From Pochonia chlamydosporia 170 (lineage: Eukaryota > Ascomycota > Sordariomycetes > Hypocreales > Clavicipitaceae), in assembly GCF_001653235.2 (NCBI RefSeq), contig NC_035793.1, positions 1,426,001-1,490,000 on the forward strand: DNA of 64,000 nucleotides. The letters are read 5' to 3'. Below are positions 24,346 to 36,431 of this stretch, piece after piece. The notes below the pieces were generated by a model. That model was given only the letters and a program-made list of their open reading frames with translations. It had not been told where the DNA came from and did no database searches. Within the stretch, counting starts at the first letter, position 1; the number at the start of each line of letters is the position of its first letter. The position numbers and the translations under genes were made by a program.

Positions 24346-25831
24346 ATGCCTGAGATCATAGAAAATAGCAGCTCAGAGAGCAATATCCCGGCTCCTGGAC
24401 CTGTTTCTATCTTGAAGAATGAGACACAAAAGTCGTCCGACTCGCCGCGGATTGTCCACCCTTCCGGACGTAGTGGTCATGGCCGGGGTATGCAATTTCT
24501 GCGTGGCCTAGCGTTCACGTTCTACTTTACCTTTTGCTGTCTTACGTTAGTATTTTCTACCCGAATGCCGTTCATGTGTCTACGTACATGAGATGCAAAC
24601 TGACAACTTCACACCATAGGATTGTCGTGACTCAATTCATAGGCGCACCGTTGTACTTCTTCAACCGCGAGTGGTTTTATGCCTTCATGGCCAAGACAAA
24701 GCAGTCCTTTGCGCTTACCATTACCGTCATGACCCATATTTGGGGTCCTGCTACGATTCGTATTAGTGGTGATGAATCTGTAGCTGGACAGATTTTGCCT
24801 ACCGCCAATGGTGGCGTCGAATTCAAGTTTCCAGAACGCATGGTCATGATTGCCAATCACCAGGTAAGATGTTATGCACTCATATCGAGGACTATGCTTG
24901 CTACAAAGCGCGAGATCTAACCCATGAATGTTCACAGATTTATACTGATTGGCTGTATTTGTGGTGGATCGGTTATGCAAATCGGCCAGGAATGCATGGT
25001 CACATCTACATCATCCTTAAGGAGTCTCTAAAGTACATTCCGTTCATAGGAACCGGCATGATGTTCTACGGATTCATCTTCATGTCCAGGAAGATGGCCA
25101 CCGATCAGCCAAGACTGGCCTATCGATTGAACAAACTCAAGCAGAAGAAGGTTGACCCTCTGGGCAGGAGTTACTTTGACCCCATGTGGCTCCTTTTGTT
25201 CCCAGAAGGGACTAATCTTTCGAGAAATGGCCGGAGGAAGTCTTCTCAGTGGGCAGAGAAGAATAGCCTGAAGGATCCTGATCATGTCATGTTGCCCCGA
25301 AGCACTGGCATCTTTTTCTGCCTCAAAGAACTAAAAGATAGCGTGGAATATGTGTACGACTGTACCGTCGCGTACGAGGGAATACCGTATGTTTGAGTTC
25401 TCCGTTCCTCACAAAACAACTGAGCAAGGTTCGACTTGCTAACTACGAATATCAACAGCCGAGGAAAGTATGGAGAAGAAATATTTGGACTTGCGAGCAC
25501 CTACTTTGAAGGACGACCCCCAAAGTCAGTCAACTTGTATTGGCGGCGATTCCGAGTAGCAGACATCCCCCTCGATGACCAAAAGGAGTTTGATCTTTGG
25601 CTCCGCGACCAGTGGTACAAGAAGGATGCCTTGATGGAGGAGTACCTTAACAAAGGACGCTTCCCACCTTCTCCCGAAGGCAAAGTCCGGTATGTTGAAA
25701 CCGAGGTCCGGACTCGTTTTCCCTGGGAAATTTTGCAGATATTCACCGTTGTGGGTATCACTGGCCTACTGTGGCACAACGTGCGGAAGCTTCTGCATAC
25801 AGTCTCAGCAAAGGTTGGATTTGCCGTGTAA
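24346..25831 (+). CDS. Lysophospholipid acyltransferase, CST26/LCLAT1-type
   Basis: Membrane acyltransferase that re-acylates lysophospholipids; yeast Cst26 and animal LCLAT1 act on lysophosphatidylinositol or lysocardiolipin-type acceptors. Exons are 24346-24545, 24620-24863, 24938-25386 and 25459-25831 (421 aa); all introns are 72-74 nt with phases agreeing. A disordered Ser/Pro-rich N-terminus is followed by a membrane segment (LRGLAFTFYFTFCCLT), the catalytic HX4D box ANHQIYTDW (split after the Gln by intron 2) and the acceptor-binding FPEGTNLS. The VMLPRSTG segment follows. A hydrophobic stretch near the C-terminus (ILQIFTVVGITGLLW) suggests a second membrane anchor. Substrate preference cannot be read from sequence. 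Confidence 0.88.
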
Positions 25832-28800
25832 TGCCACTGATGTCGTATTGTGCGATTGTCAATGATTGAAGATTATACCATGGATATCGGAGTCGATGGG
25901 GTGTGCACTCCTGAGTTACTGGATTGGAGACTTTTCTTTTAACTTGGATACAATATCAGAGCTGGTTTCGCGGTCGACGAAGATATGAAGTACTGGGACA
26001 GTATTGGTGTGCTGAGCGACAATTTTGTAATTACAGGCTTTCCTTTTTGGGATCGAATGGCGTTTAATCAATAGATTCAAGCGATTACATGTTCAAATGC
26101 GGTTCACTTGCCGTTTCCACAACCGCCAGGGTGACGATGGAACACTATCGTTAGTACTGGCAGCTTCAAAAGGAATAACAAGTACACCGCAACAGGACGA
26201 GCGTGCTGTTCGATAGTGAGATTGATTCGCGAACTTGAAGCGAAACTGCATAGTCAATGATACTAGCCACTTTTACCTTAAGTGTTTGACCATGTACAGA
26301 CTGCTCGTTCTCAAAGATACAAAAGAGTGCGTCTTTAAACTGCAGGATAGCTTAAAGAATGGAATGAATACCTCTTCTGGGACTTTGAGCCGCCATAAGA
26401 CACGCTGTCTACGTAGGTATCTGCCTATGTAGGTCCTTTGCTGTTTATGCACTCTTCGGCAATAGTTGTCGGCAGCAAACGAAATTGACTGGGATAAAAT
26501 TGTCCAAACTTTTCGTAGCTACCATTGTCGCTCCCAGCTTAACTGGTGCCGCGCCGTCTCTTCTCATCACATTGGCACGTGTGTGAGTGTGATGATACCT
26601 CGGTGGGCATGGGAACGATGAACTTATACACACACTCGATTGGTGTGTGCATGAAATCTGGCCATGTGTCTATTTGCTGATTGGAAGCCTCAGCGTAGCC
26701 TCTCCGCCGAACCATACTAGCCCAAAAAAAGCTGAGGATATGATGTGATCTGGTCAAGCAGCATGTTGCCGCCATCAATATTTAGGTCGATCAATCAAGT
26801 TGGTTTTGGCCCACGACGGAGTGGTAAACGTCAGGCTCAACGTTTCCCATTCAATGTTAACCTCAGTGACGATCATATGCAAGGTACTATGTAGTCCCGC
26901 CGGTGTGGAAATGGCATTCGAACGACAGATAAGGGTTACCATAATGATACTACTTGATGATATGCAGGCATCAAATGATTGGCTAGACTTGTCCATTCAC
27001 AAGCTTGTGCATTGATAGAGATAATGCAAGGTGTAGTAGAACAACCTAGACATAAAAACAATGCAAGGTTGATTCTGAAACGACCAGCCTGTAAGCATAG
27101 CTTCCTGGATGAGTCTGCGGCTGGAAAAGTGAAGTCACACGAAGAAGTTTGTGCAAAACTTGGTAACATTGACACAGATTGAGATTTCTTTCAACCGTCG
27201 TCAACTTTGGATGTTGCTCACGTTGCTATCTTTGTAGGTTTCAACCGAGGTGCTTGATGCATTCCGGGCCAATCCCGACACTTCCAGCTTGGATGCGGTA
27301 CAGGTACTTTTGCAGCTTGCTAAGGAAGAGTTGCGTTCTCAACAATACATAGTCTTTCATTTCTCGGCGAAGAATATTCGTCAAGACATCTGCGTTCTCG
27401 CCAAGTGGGACAGGATTGCATTATCGCGAGTTAAATTCCGAAAGCCGGAGGCTTCATTACTGTTGGTTAGAGATGCAGCTGTGCCGCGGCTCGCTATGGG
27501 AAATGCATGAAATTATCCCATATCAAGTGCCGAGGTGGAGGTTGGAGAACTGTCGCAGGTGTGTCACCAGTCGCTGTTGACAGACAGCAGCCCAGTTCTT
27601 CTATTCTTGGTGTTATATCTGTCGGCCAGTTTGCCCCGTAATCGGGATATTATCGTGGCATATAACCGGCTTGCAAACCAACACCCTTGAAAGGCATCTC
27701 TGGGCATTGTGGTCTTGTAGATGTTGTTGAAGTAAGCTTCGCGCTTTGTCACCCAGCCACCACCACTAGATTTGCCATGGCTCGGGTTCAAACGTGGCCG
27801 CCATCCACAAACTACAAACTCTCAGAATTGGGCCTTACAATCCAAACACAAGACGGTTATGGTATGTTTCCTCTGTTCTGCTATTGGGCGGTGGCAGGAT
27901 TTCTCGGCGAATCTCCGTTACATAGTTGATATGCATCACCCTGACGTGCATTCGGGAGAATTAGGACGCATTGCGACGAAGCCTCGAGCCCATTGGACTA
28001 TTGATCCACGTCATTGATTTTGGGCTGTATCGAGATACATCAGTGAAACTCGTTGGCCTGAGAACAAATGTTCGGCGTGGCGTTGATAGCTGTCTGGCTG
28101 CGGCCTGGACAGTGCTTCAGCCAAGCAACGGCTGACTTGTCGGCAAGATAAATGAAGAAAGCCTTGGTGTTGTGTCTTCAATGGTGGATGTCCACCTCGG
28201 CATCCAATGTCACGGAATCCCACTTCATTGGTCGTCAACTGAGATGACCCATCACCCCAGACTTCCAGCAGAGACGACGTGGCGGGACGGGGCCGAGATG
28301 GCGTTGTGAAGGTTGTTGAGACCCCGCGGATGTGGCAAACGCTTGAACAGGGAACTGACTGGGAACATGGCAAGAAGGTTATTTCTTGCCCTTTGCTTCA
28401 ATCACGGCTAATTTTTATTTGCCGAAAATGGAAGACAACCCCGGAAAATTGACACAGATATGTATCAGTTGTGCCGAGGAGAAAGAGGGCTTTCATGCAA
28501 AATACCTCGGCCGGGCTGACTGTTTGGCGTGTCTGGATGCAACCCAAGTCCTTGCAAATGAAAGAGCCGCCATGGCTCAGATGGAGAGCGGATTTGATTC
28601 TTGAGATCCCAGAGACCGATGCCAAGCCAAGCTGTACTGCGGAGGAGTAATATTTGTTGGTCGTTCCGCTAAGCTTGCTTGTTGGGTGGAGGGAGCTAGA
28701 CAGCAATAAAAATAATTGTGGTTTTGCGGAGTAAAACCTGGGGTCGACTCCCCAAATGCGACGGAGTTTGCCCCAAGAAATGGAGTGCTTCCGCAAGGGT

Positions 28801-30133
28801 GGGAAGCTGGAGTTGGAGATATTCCCAGCCATTGGAAACCTACGAGTCGTCAAATTGCTGATCTTGGAGAGTTGGAGGAGTCTGGCATGCTTGTTTTGCG
28901 GCAGAGCTGTGAACCTGGGCTGACCACATGACGTGTCTCCGGTCTGGTTCCTTCCTTCTCGGCGTCCGTGTCCAAATCAGTGTTTCGTCCTGTCTGGTGC
29001 TTGAGGCAGGTACGACCCAATGCTGCAAGTCTTCATGCATATAATATACAGTAGCTGGGATTCAACATATTAGCTTCAAAATTCCTCCTGCATCAGTATA
29101 CCACAAGCAATCTCGTATCGACTTTATCGGCCTCGGACAATTCCAACACTGCGGTCATCAAGGTGTCATGATTTCGTACAAGAAGTGAAGCAACCTACAC
29201 GCGATTCAGGCGCATCCCCCACAGGAAAGACACGCACCATCCCCCTACCCAGGCGGCGGGCGGCGAACAAGATCATCTGAGAAATACCCAGTCACAACAT
29301 GCCCATCCCTTGCAAGCCACCAAATCGGGGCCACATCTTGAACCCAAAACGGCCATTATGCCCGGAGCATCCTCAGCAGTTCCAGGCTCATTAGACCCGC
29401 TTCCCCGCAAGTTGCCAACATGCTAGTTCGGTGCTGTTGTGCCCAGGAGCCTCCTAATTCGTCCTCAACACACCTCAACAGACAACCGGCCGAGCATCCT
29501 GCAGGCAAATCTTCGTTCTTCGACGGCAGATGGGGCGGCGCATGCCAGTCGAGTCCTCCAAGCAACCCCCGGCCCCCACAAACACTGATGAATACTTTGC
29601 AAGGAAGCTTATTGTGAAGGTAGTACGACGGAGCAGCCCACCGGTGAGCCATCCGCCAAGTTGAGACATCTTCCCACCACGGCCCTCTCGCCCACATGAG
29701 TTACGAAATGGCGTTTGAGACAGGGTTCAAACTCCTTGGCCAGCCAAGCTAGTCTATTGGATAACTAGGAGATGTCATTATCAGTTATGCCTAGAAGCCT
29801 AGGCCTCTGTATTTGAAAAAGGCGGAACCAGAAGGACAGATGGTGTCCAAGCTGCCAAGCCCTCTTAGACTCATTTCCACTTCCTCACACACGCCACATC
29901 GAACCAGAGCTCCGGAAATCGTTCGTGCGAGGCTTTTCTTCTAGCCGTGTGTGCTACTATATCTTCCATAGCTCGCCCTCGATTCCTTCCCAACCGTTCT
30001 TCGAATCATTGACAGGCAAATCTAATACTTTCGAGCCTGTGTCTTCAAGCAAGCGTCTGTCCGCACCATCGTCTCCATCCCCAAAACAGTTACAACGGCA
30101 TAGATCTCCCCTGCCACCCAGCAGGCCGCAACT
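25832..30133. other. Gene-poor intergenic region
   Basis: 4.3 kb with no well-supported gene. Near 26979-27510 two plus-strand frames in near succession look slightly protein-like. Near 28426-28604 a 58-codon frame with two CxxC pairs is listed separately. A CTACGTAGGTA repeat lies at 26409-26433 and a CCTAGAAGCCTAGG inverted repeat near 29789. The last 300 bases should be the transporter promoter and leader. Confidence 0.45.
28426..28602 (+). CDS. Hypothetical 58-aa protein with two CxxC pairs
   Basis: A short ATG-initiated frame encoding MEDNPGKLTQ..., with CISC at about 13-16 and CLAC at about 35-38, the arrangement of a small zinc-binding knuckle, and an Ala/Met-rich helix behind it. I know no family for it. 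It lies in a gene-poor area with no visible introns. The evidence is only composition and paired cysteines, so it may well be a chance frame. Confidence 0.2.
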
Positions 30134-31878
30134 ATGGCGTCTCGTCCTGAGGACACAGAGAAGCAAACAGTGGAACACCAGGATCTTGCTGGCGTATCCC
30201 GCGACAAGCTTGAGAGCCAAGTTGGCGAGACGAGTGATACGGAGAGCGACTATGGGTTCACCAAAGAGGAACAGCGGAAAATTATCCGCCGGATTGACAT
30301 TCGCCTGGTTTTAACCGTCGGTGCCATGTACTGCGTCAGTCTGATGGATCGCACAAACATGAGTGCTGCCAACATTGCTGGCATGAGTGTTGAGCTCAAG
30401 CTGATTGACAATCGATATGTAAGTAGGACTGCCGGGCAGAGCATCAAAAAACGGTTACTGACAATAACTCAGAACATTGCAAATTTAGTCTTCTTTGTTA
30501 CATATATCATTTTCCAGCCTCCATCTACGATTCTCGTGCGAGCGATTGGACCCCGACCCCATCTTGCAGGCATTACGCTTCTTTGGGGGGCTGTAATGAT
30601 TGGAATGGGTTTCGTCAAGAACTTCCCGCAGCTAGCTGCTCTCAGAGCAGTGCTCGGTCTCTTCGAGGCAGGCTTCTTCCCTAGCTGCGTTTATCTGCTC
30701 AGCACATGGTATACTCGCTGTAAGGACCAATGAACCCGATGAGCTTAGGGGCAAGAGAGATGACTAACTGTACCATTGAAACAGATGAGGTTGGCAAACG
30801 ATACTCCGTATTCTACGTTGTTGGATGTGTGGCATCTGCCTTCTCCGGCATTTTGGCTTATGGTGTGAGTATCTGACTATGAATTGTTATTTTCTCTTCT
30901 ATTGAAGGATGCTAATGGCATTACGTTTCGTAGCTTATGCAACTCAACGGCAAGGAGGGCCTGACGGGATGGCGATGGATCTTCATCATCGAAGGCGCAA
31001 TAACCTGTGCCCTGGCAGTTGCCTCGTACTGGCTGCTGGTTGACTTCCCTGACTCTACTCGCAAGTCTTGGAGCTTTCTTAGCTTGCGTGAGAAGCAGTG
31101 GATCGTTAGTCGTGTACAGCGAGACAGAGGTGATGCTAAAGTTGCACCATTTAATCTCCGCAAGTTCCTTGGAGGTGGCACCGATTGGAAGATTTGGGCA
31201 TATGCTATGATCTTCTTCAACACAACGACGATGAGCTATGCTCTTGCCTACACCCTGCCAATTATTCTTGTTGCCAACATGGGCTTCTCTGTTGGCGCGG
31301 CCCAGTGTCTTGTTGCACCTCCCTATGCGTTTGCTGGCATTGTCATGTTCACAATGGGCTGGCTCGGAGATAAGTATCGCATTCGTGGACCCATTATTAT
31401 TGGCAACATGATTCTTTGCCTTATCGGGTTACCTATTATGGGCTGGCACTCTAAGGCTGCGGTGCGATATTTTGGTGTCTTCTTAGTCACAGCAGGGGCC
31501 AACAGCAACGTTCCAACCGTGATGTCTTTCCAAGCCAATAACGTGCGCGGACAGTGGAAGCGTGCCTTTTGCAGTGCTACACTTGTAGGTTTCGGTGGTA
31601 TTGGTGGTATTTGTGGCAGTCTTGTGTTCCGAGAGCAGGACAAGCTCACTGGCTACAAACCGGGCATGTACACTTGCATTGCCTGTGCTCTGCTCAACAT
31701 CATCTTGGTTTGCTTCTGTGATTTGGAGTTCCTCCGACAGAACAAGAAGGCCGACCGAGGCGAGAAGTTGTTGGAAGCTCACGATGATGATGTACGTCCA
31801 AATGCTATGACGGTGATCAAGACCAAGGCTAACCAATCACAGGAAAACTCTGCTGGCGATTTCAGATATACCTATTAA
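30134..31878 (+). CDS. MFS transporter, Dal5/anion:cation symporter family
   Basis: Twelve-span carrier of the fungal allantoate/nicotinate/vitamin-type permease family, expected in the plasma membrane and importing small organic anions with protons. Exons are 30134-30418, 30473-30719, 30785-30864 and 30934-31878 (518 aa); phases agree and every donor fits GTRAG. A hydrophilic N-terminus ends in RRIDIRLVL, typical of the family, then DRTNMSAANIAGM in the first loop. The signature LRAVLGLFEAGFFPSCVYLLSTWY in helix 4-5 is split by intron 2. WRWIFIIEGAIT marks helix 6 and GWLGDKYRIRGP the second MFS loop. The tail is charged (RGEKLLEAHDDDVRPNAM). The ligand cannot be predicted from sequence alone. 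Confidence 0.9.
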
Positions 31879-32193
31879 GCCTTGACTGGATTGTGTCTGC
31901 GACTGGTGCGCGGCGGATGGATTGTCCAAGCCTGTATTGCTTTATAATACGTGGAGATGACGACGATAATGGGAATACAATGATGACAGGTTACTTGTGT
32001 GCTACTTTCTATGATGTGGGCAAACGGATGGCTCAATTGTGCGATGCACAAACGAACGCTTTCAATCACGTATTGTATACCACTTTCAGTTTGTCATTGT
32101 TAGCAGACTGCTACAAATACCACTCAAGTTTAGGATTGTAACGAATTAAGCTTTCCATATGCACAACCGGCTTGCAAAGAAACCACGCTTAAC
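31879..32193. other. Intergenic region
   Basis: 315 bases between the transporter stop and the next start; presumed 3' flank and short promoter. Nothing else seen. Confidence 0.4.
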
Positions 32194-32742
32194 ATGCAGA
32201 TCCTCCTTTTGATTTTGTTGCCCATTGGCATTATCCTCTTCTGGGTGATAACACTTACATGTACGAGACGTGGTGTGTCGTCAACTGAAGTTCAACATGA
32301 GGCTCCAGACTCGGCCGAGCCCGGATCAGTGGCTGAAAATGAAGTTGATGCCATGTCGAGCTTATTAGTACAGGGCGTCGAATCGGAAACGCTGCATCAC
32401 CCAGAAACAGAAGCGCCACAACAACATGCTCGCAGCCCGAGAACCCCCAAAATCAACATTGTGGGAGCCCGAAATCGACAAGGCAGTCGACGACCCGTGG
32501 CTAGCCTTTTGCATGCAGGGGCACCAAGATCTACGCATCTACGCATGCGGCCCAAGTCGGCTAACTCCTCGTCTTCATCATCGTCTTCTTCCTGGGAGTG
32601 GGGATCGTCGCCAACTTTGCACAGTCGACTAGGAGGGATACTGCGCACAGGGATTGATCCGCGAAGAGGTTCTGAGTTAGGTGCTACGAATGATCAAGGG
32701 GCCTCGGAAGATTCTAATGCCGTTTTCACGATTTCTCTTTGA
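32194..32742 (+). CDS. Hypothetical single-pass membrane protein, Ser-rich
   Basis: Unrecognised protein of 182 aa in one exon. It opens with an uncleaved-looking hydrophobic segment (ILLLILLPIGIILFWVITL, residues 3-21) followed by CTRR, as in a type III or signal-anchor membrane protein with a cytosolic tail. The tail is disordered: acidic near 35-80, basic and Pro-rich near 85-120, then a run of nine serines (TCx codons, about 32564-32590) and a Gly/Arg-rich end. Good frame length, an ATG and a plausible topology argue for a real gene; there is no family support. Confidence 0.5.
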   Translation: MQILLLILLPIGIILFWVITLTCTRRGVSSTEVQHEAPDSAEPGSVAENEVDAMSSLLVQGVESETLHHPETEAPQQHARSPRTPKINIVGARNRQGSRRPVASLLHAGAPRSTHLRMRPKSANSSSSSSSSSWEWGSSPTLHSRLGGILRTGIDPRRGSELGATNDQGASEDSNAVFTISL

Positions 32743-34353
32743 TCTTTTGGCAAGGTTGAGGAGGATGGATTCTGTAGGGCTGGCTGGATTCATGTCGGTG
32801 GCTTGGCGAAGGGCGCGTGGCGCTGAGATGACCTTGTGTGTGCTGGCTGGAGGTTGAGAACCCCTTTTGCAGGACAGATGCACGTGGTCGGCTGTTGCTC
32901 ATGATGGGTTGACGAGGACGTCTTGGACAATCGTTGGTGAGCTGATGATTGATAGGTATGTTGTTTGCGGATGGCTATGGGTATGCCGGACTATGTTCCT
33001 AGGCAAACTGTTAGTCGTGGGACAAACTACCTTGGTATTCAGAAACACATTCAAGTTGTAGCGCCTCCAGTTGGGTTTTGAAAAGTGCCTCAGGAAAAAT
33101 CAGAAGCCCTCTGCGTTGTATGGTGATTAGGGGTTAATTTGTTGCCGTGGGTGGCACGGGAGCATCACTCACACATTGAAGCTCTGGATAGGGTGGTCAG
33201 TGATGGAGACAGCAGCGTGCGTGAATTTTTCGCGGGCGACACTTATAACATCGAATACAAGGTGTGAGGTACCAAACGTATACATTTGTTGCGATAGGGA
33301 TATACCCATGGCGAATGTGAATGTTTTGCATGTTGCGGATCCTGGCTGATGATGATGATGTAAAAAGGGTTCATGATAAGCTTAACATGAAGAATGCCCA
33401 GTGGCGGGCGCTTCAAGATGTTTATTTCTGTGGGTGCCGAATTGATTGGCTGGATTTTGATTGACCAAAAACCTTCAATTTCGGGTCTCTCCGATGAAGC
33501 CAAGGCACCGAGCCTCGCAACCCTGTTCCAGGAACAAGATGGCCGTCGTTTTTCTTGGCCCAAGAGGCGGGGAAATCAGCACCAGTGAAGAACAGCGAGT
33601 TCGGAAGGGTTTGTTCTCCATATTATGATGAATGGGGTTTGTGGGGCTCGTCGAGCTGGGGAGTTTAACTGATTGACCTATTGTACTCTTCTGAATGCTG
33701 AAGGATGGTGTTTGACGGTGATTATTGCAACTAGCAGATGCACGCACCACTCTCTGAATACACCAGACCAGATATTACATGCAGAACATGCGTCGGCCAT
33801 GTCCCCTTTCTAGCAAGATTGCACTACATGCTGCTTACTGCCTTGATGGCTTGGTCCTGGACACCGAAACCCACATTCAGCACCTAAATGTCTTGGTCTT
33901 CAAACTAAGACCAATGGCACAATGCACGTGTGGACAAGCCCGCCCATCTTATCGACCAGGTTCAAACAAAAGATCCCAGATTGTAATATTTCCAGTCCTT
34001 TTTGCCGGATCGGCGTGACTTTTTGCTTCAATTGAGACGGTCGCCTCCTACGCTAAGCGACCTGCACCTCGTGGTCTTTGCTGCAGTTAGGTCGTCGGCT
34101 TTCTCCGTGAAGGATCGCCAGATATGTTTAATATATAGACTGACGCGCACTGTTGGAGACTGAACATTATTCTTCGATATCTTGCATTGAGACGGTATCC
34201 GTTGGGCGGTGCTGTGTTTGCAGTCATTGTTGGAGCTCAATTCACTTTGATCTCACGAAGCAGTATTGTCGTCAGGGCAAGGCGCCAAACACGACAACCT
34301 CCGGTTTTTTCTTATAAACCTCCTCGACCAAGCGGCGAGTACTCGTACACAAG
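32743..34353. other. Intergenic region with the 5'-nucleotidase promoter
   Basis: 1.6 kb. The right half should regulate the 5'-nucleotidase and contains the CACGTG element listed separately. A second CACGTG is at 32880-32885. Small overlapping frames near 33.2-33.8 kb are unsupported. Confidence 0.45.
33924..33932 (+). promoter_or_regulatory. PHO4/NUC-1-like E-box upstream of 5'-nucleotidase
   Basis: GCACGTGTGG starts at 33924, with CACGTG at 33925-33930, 424 bases before the 5'-nucleotidase ATG. The Neurospora phosphate activator NUC-1 and yeast Pho4 bind CACGTG. The alkaline phosphatase promoter has a near-identical site (37991-38000). Functional assignment is an inference. Confidence 0.4.
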
Positions 34354-36175
34354 ATGAAGACGACGGTGACCCTGGCCGCGTTGGCATTTTGCTCTGTGGC
34401 CACCGCCGACGACGTTCTCTATAGCAGTCGCTTCTCGAAGCGTGGCTTGCTTCCGAACGGCAATTACAATCTCTGTATGTGACATGACGAGGCGTGACGA
34501 CCCTGCTTTGCGCATTATGCATGAGAATGTGAACTCAGGCGCTAACAATTCCCATCCAGCATTCTTCCACGTCAACGATGTACATGCCCATTTGGACCAG
34601 TACACCAAACCCGGCGCAGACTGCACGGATCCCGCCAAGGGCTGCTTCGGAGGATACGCCCGCATCAAGACCAAGGTTGACGAGCTGCGGAAACAGCAGC
34701 CCGATCACCTGTGGTTAAACGCAGGCGATGAATTCCAAGGAACCCTCTTCTACACCTTCTACGGCGGAGAAAAGATTGCCGAGACCATCAACGACCTCAA
34801 ATTCGATGCCATGACTCTTGGCAACCACGAGTGGGATGGCGGCGATGAAAACCTCGGAAAGTTTCTCAAAAACCTCACGTTTCCCATCGTCTCGTGCAAC
34901 GTAAAAAGCACCGTCAAGGATCTGAACGAGACCATCAAAAACTACCATATCTTTGAGAAGCACGATCTTGCTGTAATCGGTGCCACAACAGAGACAACCC
35001 CCAACATTGCAAACGTCGGCAAGGGAACCACCTTCCTGGACCCCATCCCTGAGATCCAAAATGCCATTTATGAAATCCGGAATAAAACCAAGATCAAGCG
35101 CATCGTCGCACTCACCCACCTCGGCTACGATGCCGACCAAAAACTTGCAAAGGAGACTGAGGGCCTTTCCCTCATCATTGGCGGCCACAGCCACACCTTG
35201 CTGGGTGACATGGACAAGGCAGAGGGCAAGTATCCCACCATTATCAAGGACAAGGTTGGCAACGAGGTGTTTGTGGTCACTTCGTACCGCTGGGGCGAGT
35301 ATCTCGGTTCAATTGAGATGACGTTTGATAAGAACGGCAGGGCGCTTTCCTACCACGGTGCACCGATTCACATGGACAATACTACTACTCTGGATAAGGA
35401 CCTGCAGAAGAACATTACCGCCTGGAGAGGTCCGTTTGAAAAGTACGCCGCTGAAGTTATTGGAAGTACTAAGAATGTGCTGGACCAGACGACGTGCCAA
35501 AAGGGAGATTGTCTGCTTGGTCAAGTCATTGCGGATGCTATGCTTGAATTCCGCCAGAATCAGACGAACAGCACAGACGGCAAGCCTGATTTCGCCATCA
35601 TCAATGCGGGTGGCATTCGAGCGACCATTGACCAGGGCAACATTACCCGCGGAGAAGTCATCACATCTTTCCCGTTCGGCAATGCCGTCACACAGCTAAA
35701 GTACTCTGGTGCTGATTTGCGTAAGATACTGGAAGGTTGCGTCTCCCGCGTCAACCAGTTCAGTCAGAAGAAGACAACATCATGGTTTCAGCTGTCGAAA
35801 AATATCGTCATCGAGTATAATGAGGGCAAGGATGCTGGATCTAGACTTGTGAATGCCACTATTGGCGGAAAGACGCTTGACGACAAGGCGGACTACAATG
35901 TGGTTACGGTTGATTTCGTCGCCGGTGGTGGCGATAATCTCTTGAAGCCGACCAAGGACTTTATCAGTCTAGACTCGCTCGACCAGGTTCTCACTTCGTA
36001 TATCAAGTCCCACTCGCCTCTTGAGAATGCGTTGGAAAAGCGTGTCGTTTCTTCGAATGGGACCAGCGGAGGAGGAGGCACGGGCAAGAGTGGAAATGGA
36101 GAGTCTTTGGGGGTGAATTTGCAGGTTCCTGGTTTGGCGGTTGCGTTATGTGCTTTGGTGGCGATTGTTTTGTAA
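34354..36175 (+). CDS. Secreted or GPI-anchored 5'-nucleotidase
   Basis: Extracellular metallophosphoesterase that removes phosphate from nucleoside monophosphates; 578 aa, typical length. Exons are 34354-34474 and 34560-36175. The small first exon carries the signal peptide (MKTTVTLAALAFCSVATA). The metal-binding blocks follow: VNDVHAHLD (Asp47, His49), AGDEFQGT, GNHEWDGG (Asn129-His130) and IGGHSHTLLG (248-256). The C-terminal 5'-nucleotidase domain has INAGGIRATI and TSFPFGNAV. A Gly-rich linker and hydrophobic end (VPGLAVALCALVAIVL) suggest a GPI anchor. Together with the alkaline phosphatase 2 kb downstream it could release phosphate from nucleotides outside the cell. Starting instead at the in-frame codons upstream of exon 2 would lose the signal peptide. 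Confidence 0.92.
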
Positions 36176-36226
36176 CCCGTTTTGAAGATATTGTATAGAA
36201 GAGCGTTGGCATGAATTGTACATTTT

Positions 36227-36267
36227 GATGATGAGTATGCTTGGATTATGATGATGAGTATGCTTGG
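36227..36267. repeat. 18-bp tandem direct repeat in 3' flank
   Basis: GATGATGAGTATGCTTGG occurs at 36227-36244 and again at 36250-36267, separated by ATTAT. It lies 50 bases past the 5'-nucleotidase stop codon, so probably in its 3' untranslated region. Confidence 0.85.
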
Positions 36268-36431
36268 GTAAATAAGACATTCTGCCCCACTGAGTATTCA
36301 CGCTTATTCTTGGATCCTCACACATTCACGCAAGCTTCGTTCACGTACACTTCCTTTGAACAACGCACGATATTGTGACCATTGCCTAATATCGTAACTT
36401 CTAGAGCATAAAAGCGATATAATCTAGCAAA

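Noticed and set aside
28735..28765. TGGGGTCGACTCCCCA hairpin resembling a T-arm
   Set aside because: The stem is good but the flanks cannot form an acceptor stem, so it is not a tRNA.
29356..29697. 113-codon minus-strand frame rich in Gly, Trp and Cys
   Set aside because: Both strands are open here because of GC-rich sequence; nothing resembles a known protein.
29700..29770. GGTTCAAACTCC resembling a tRNA B-box
   Set aside because: No matching A-box, acceptor stem or anticodon arm could be folded around it on either strand.
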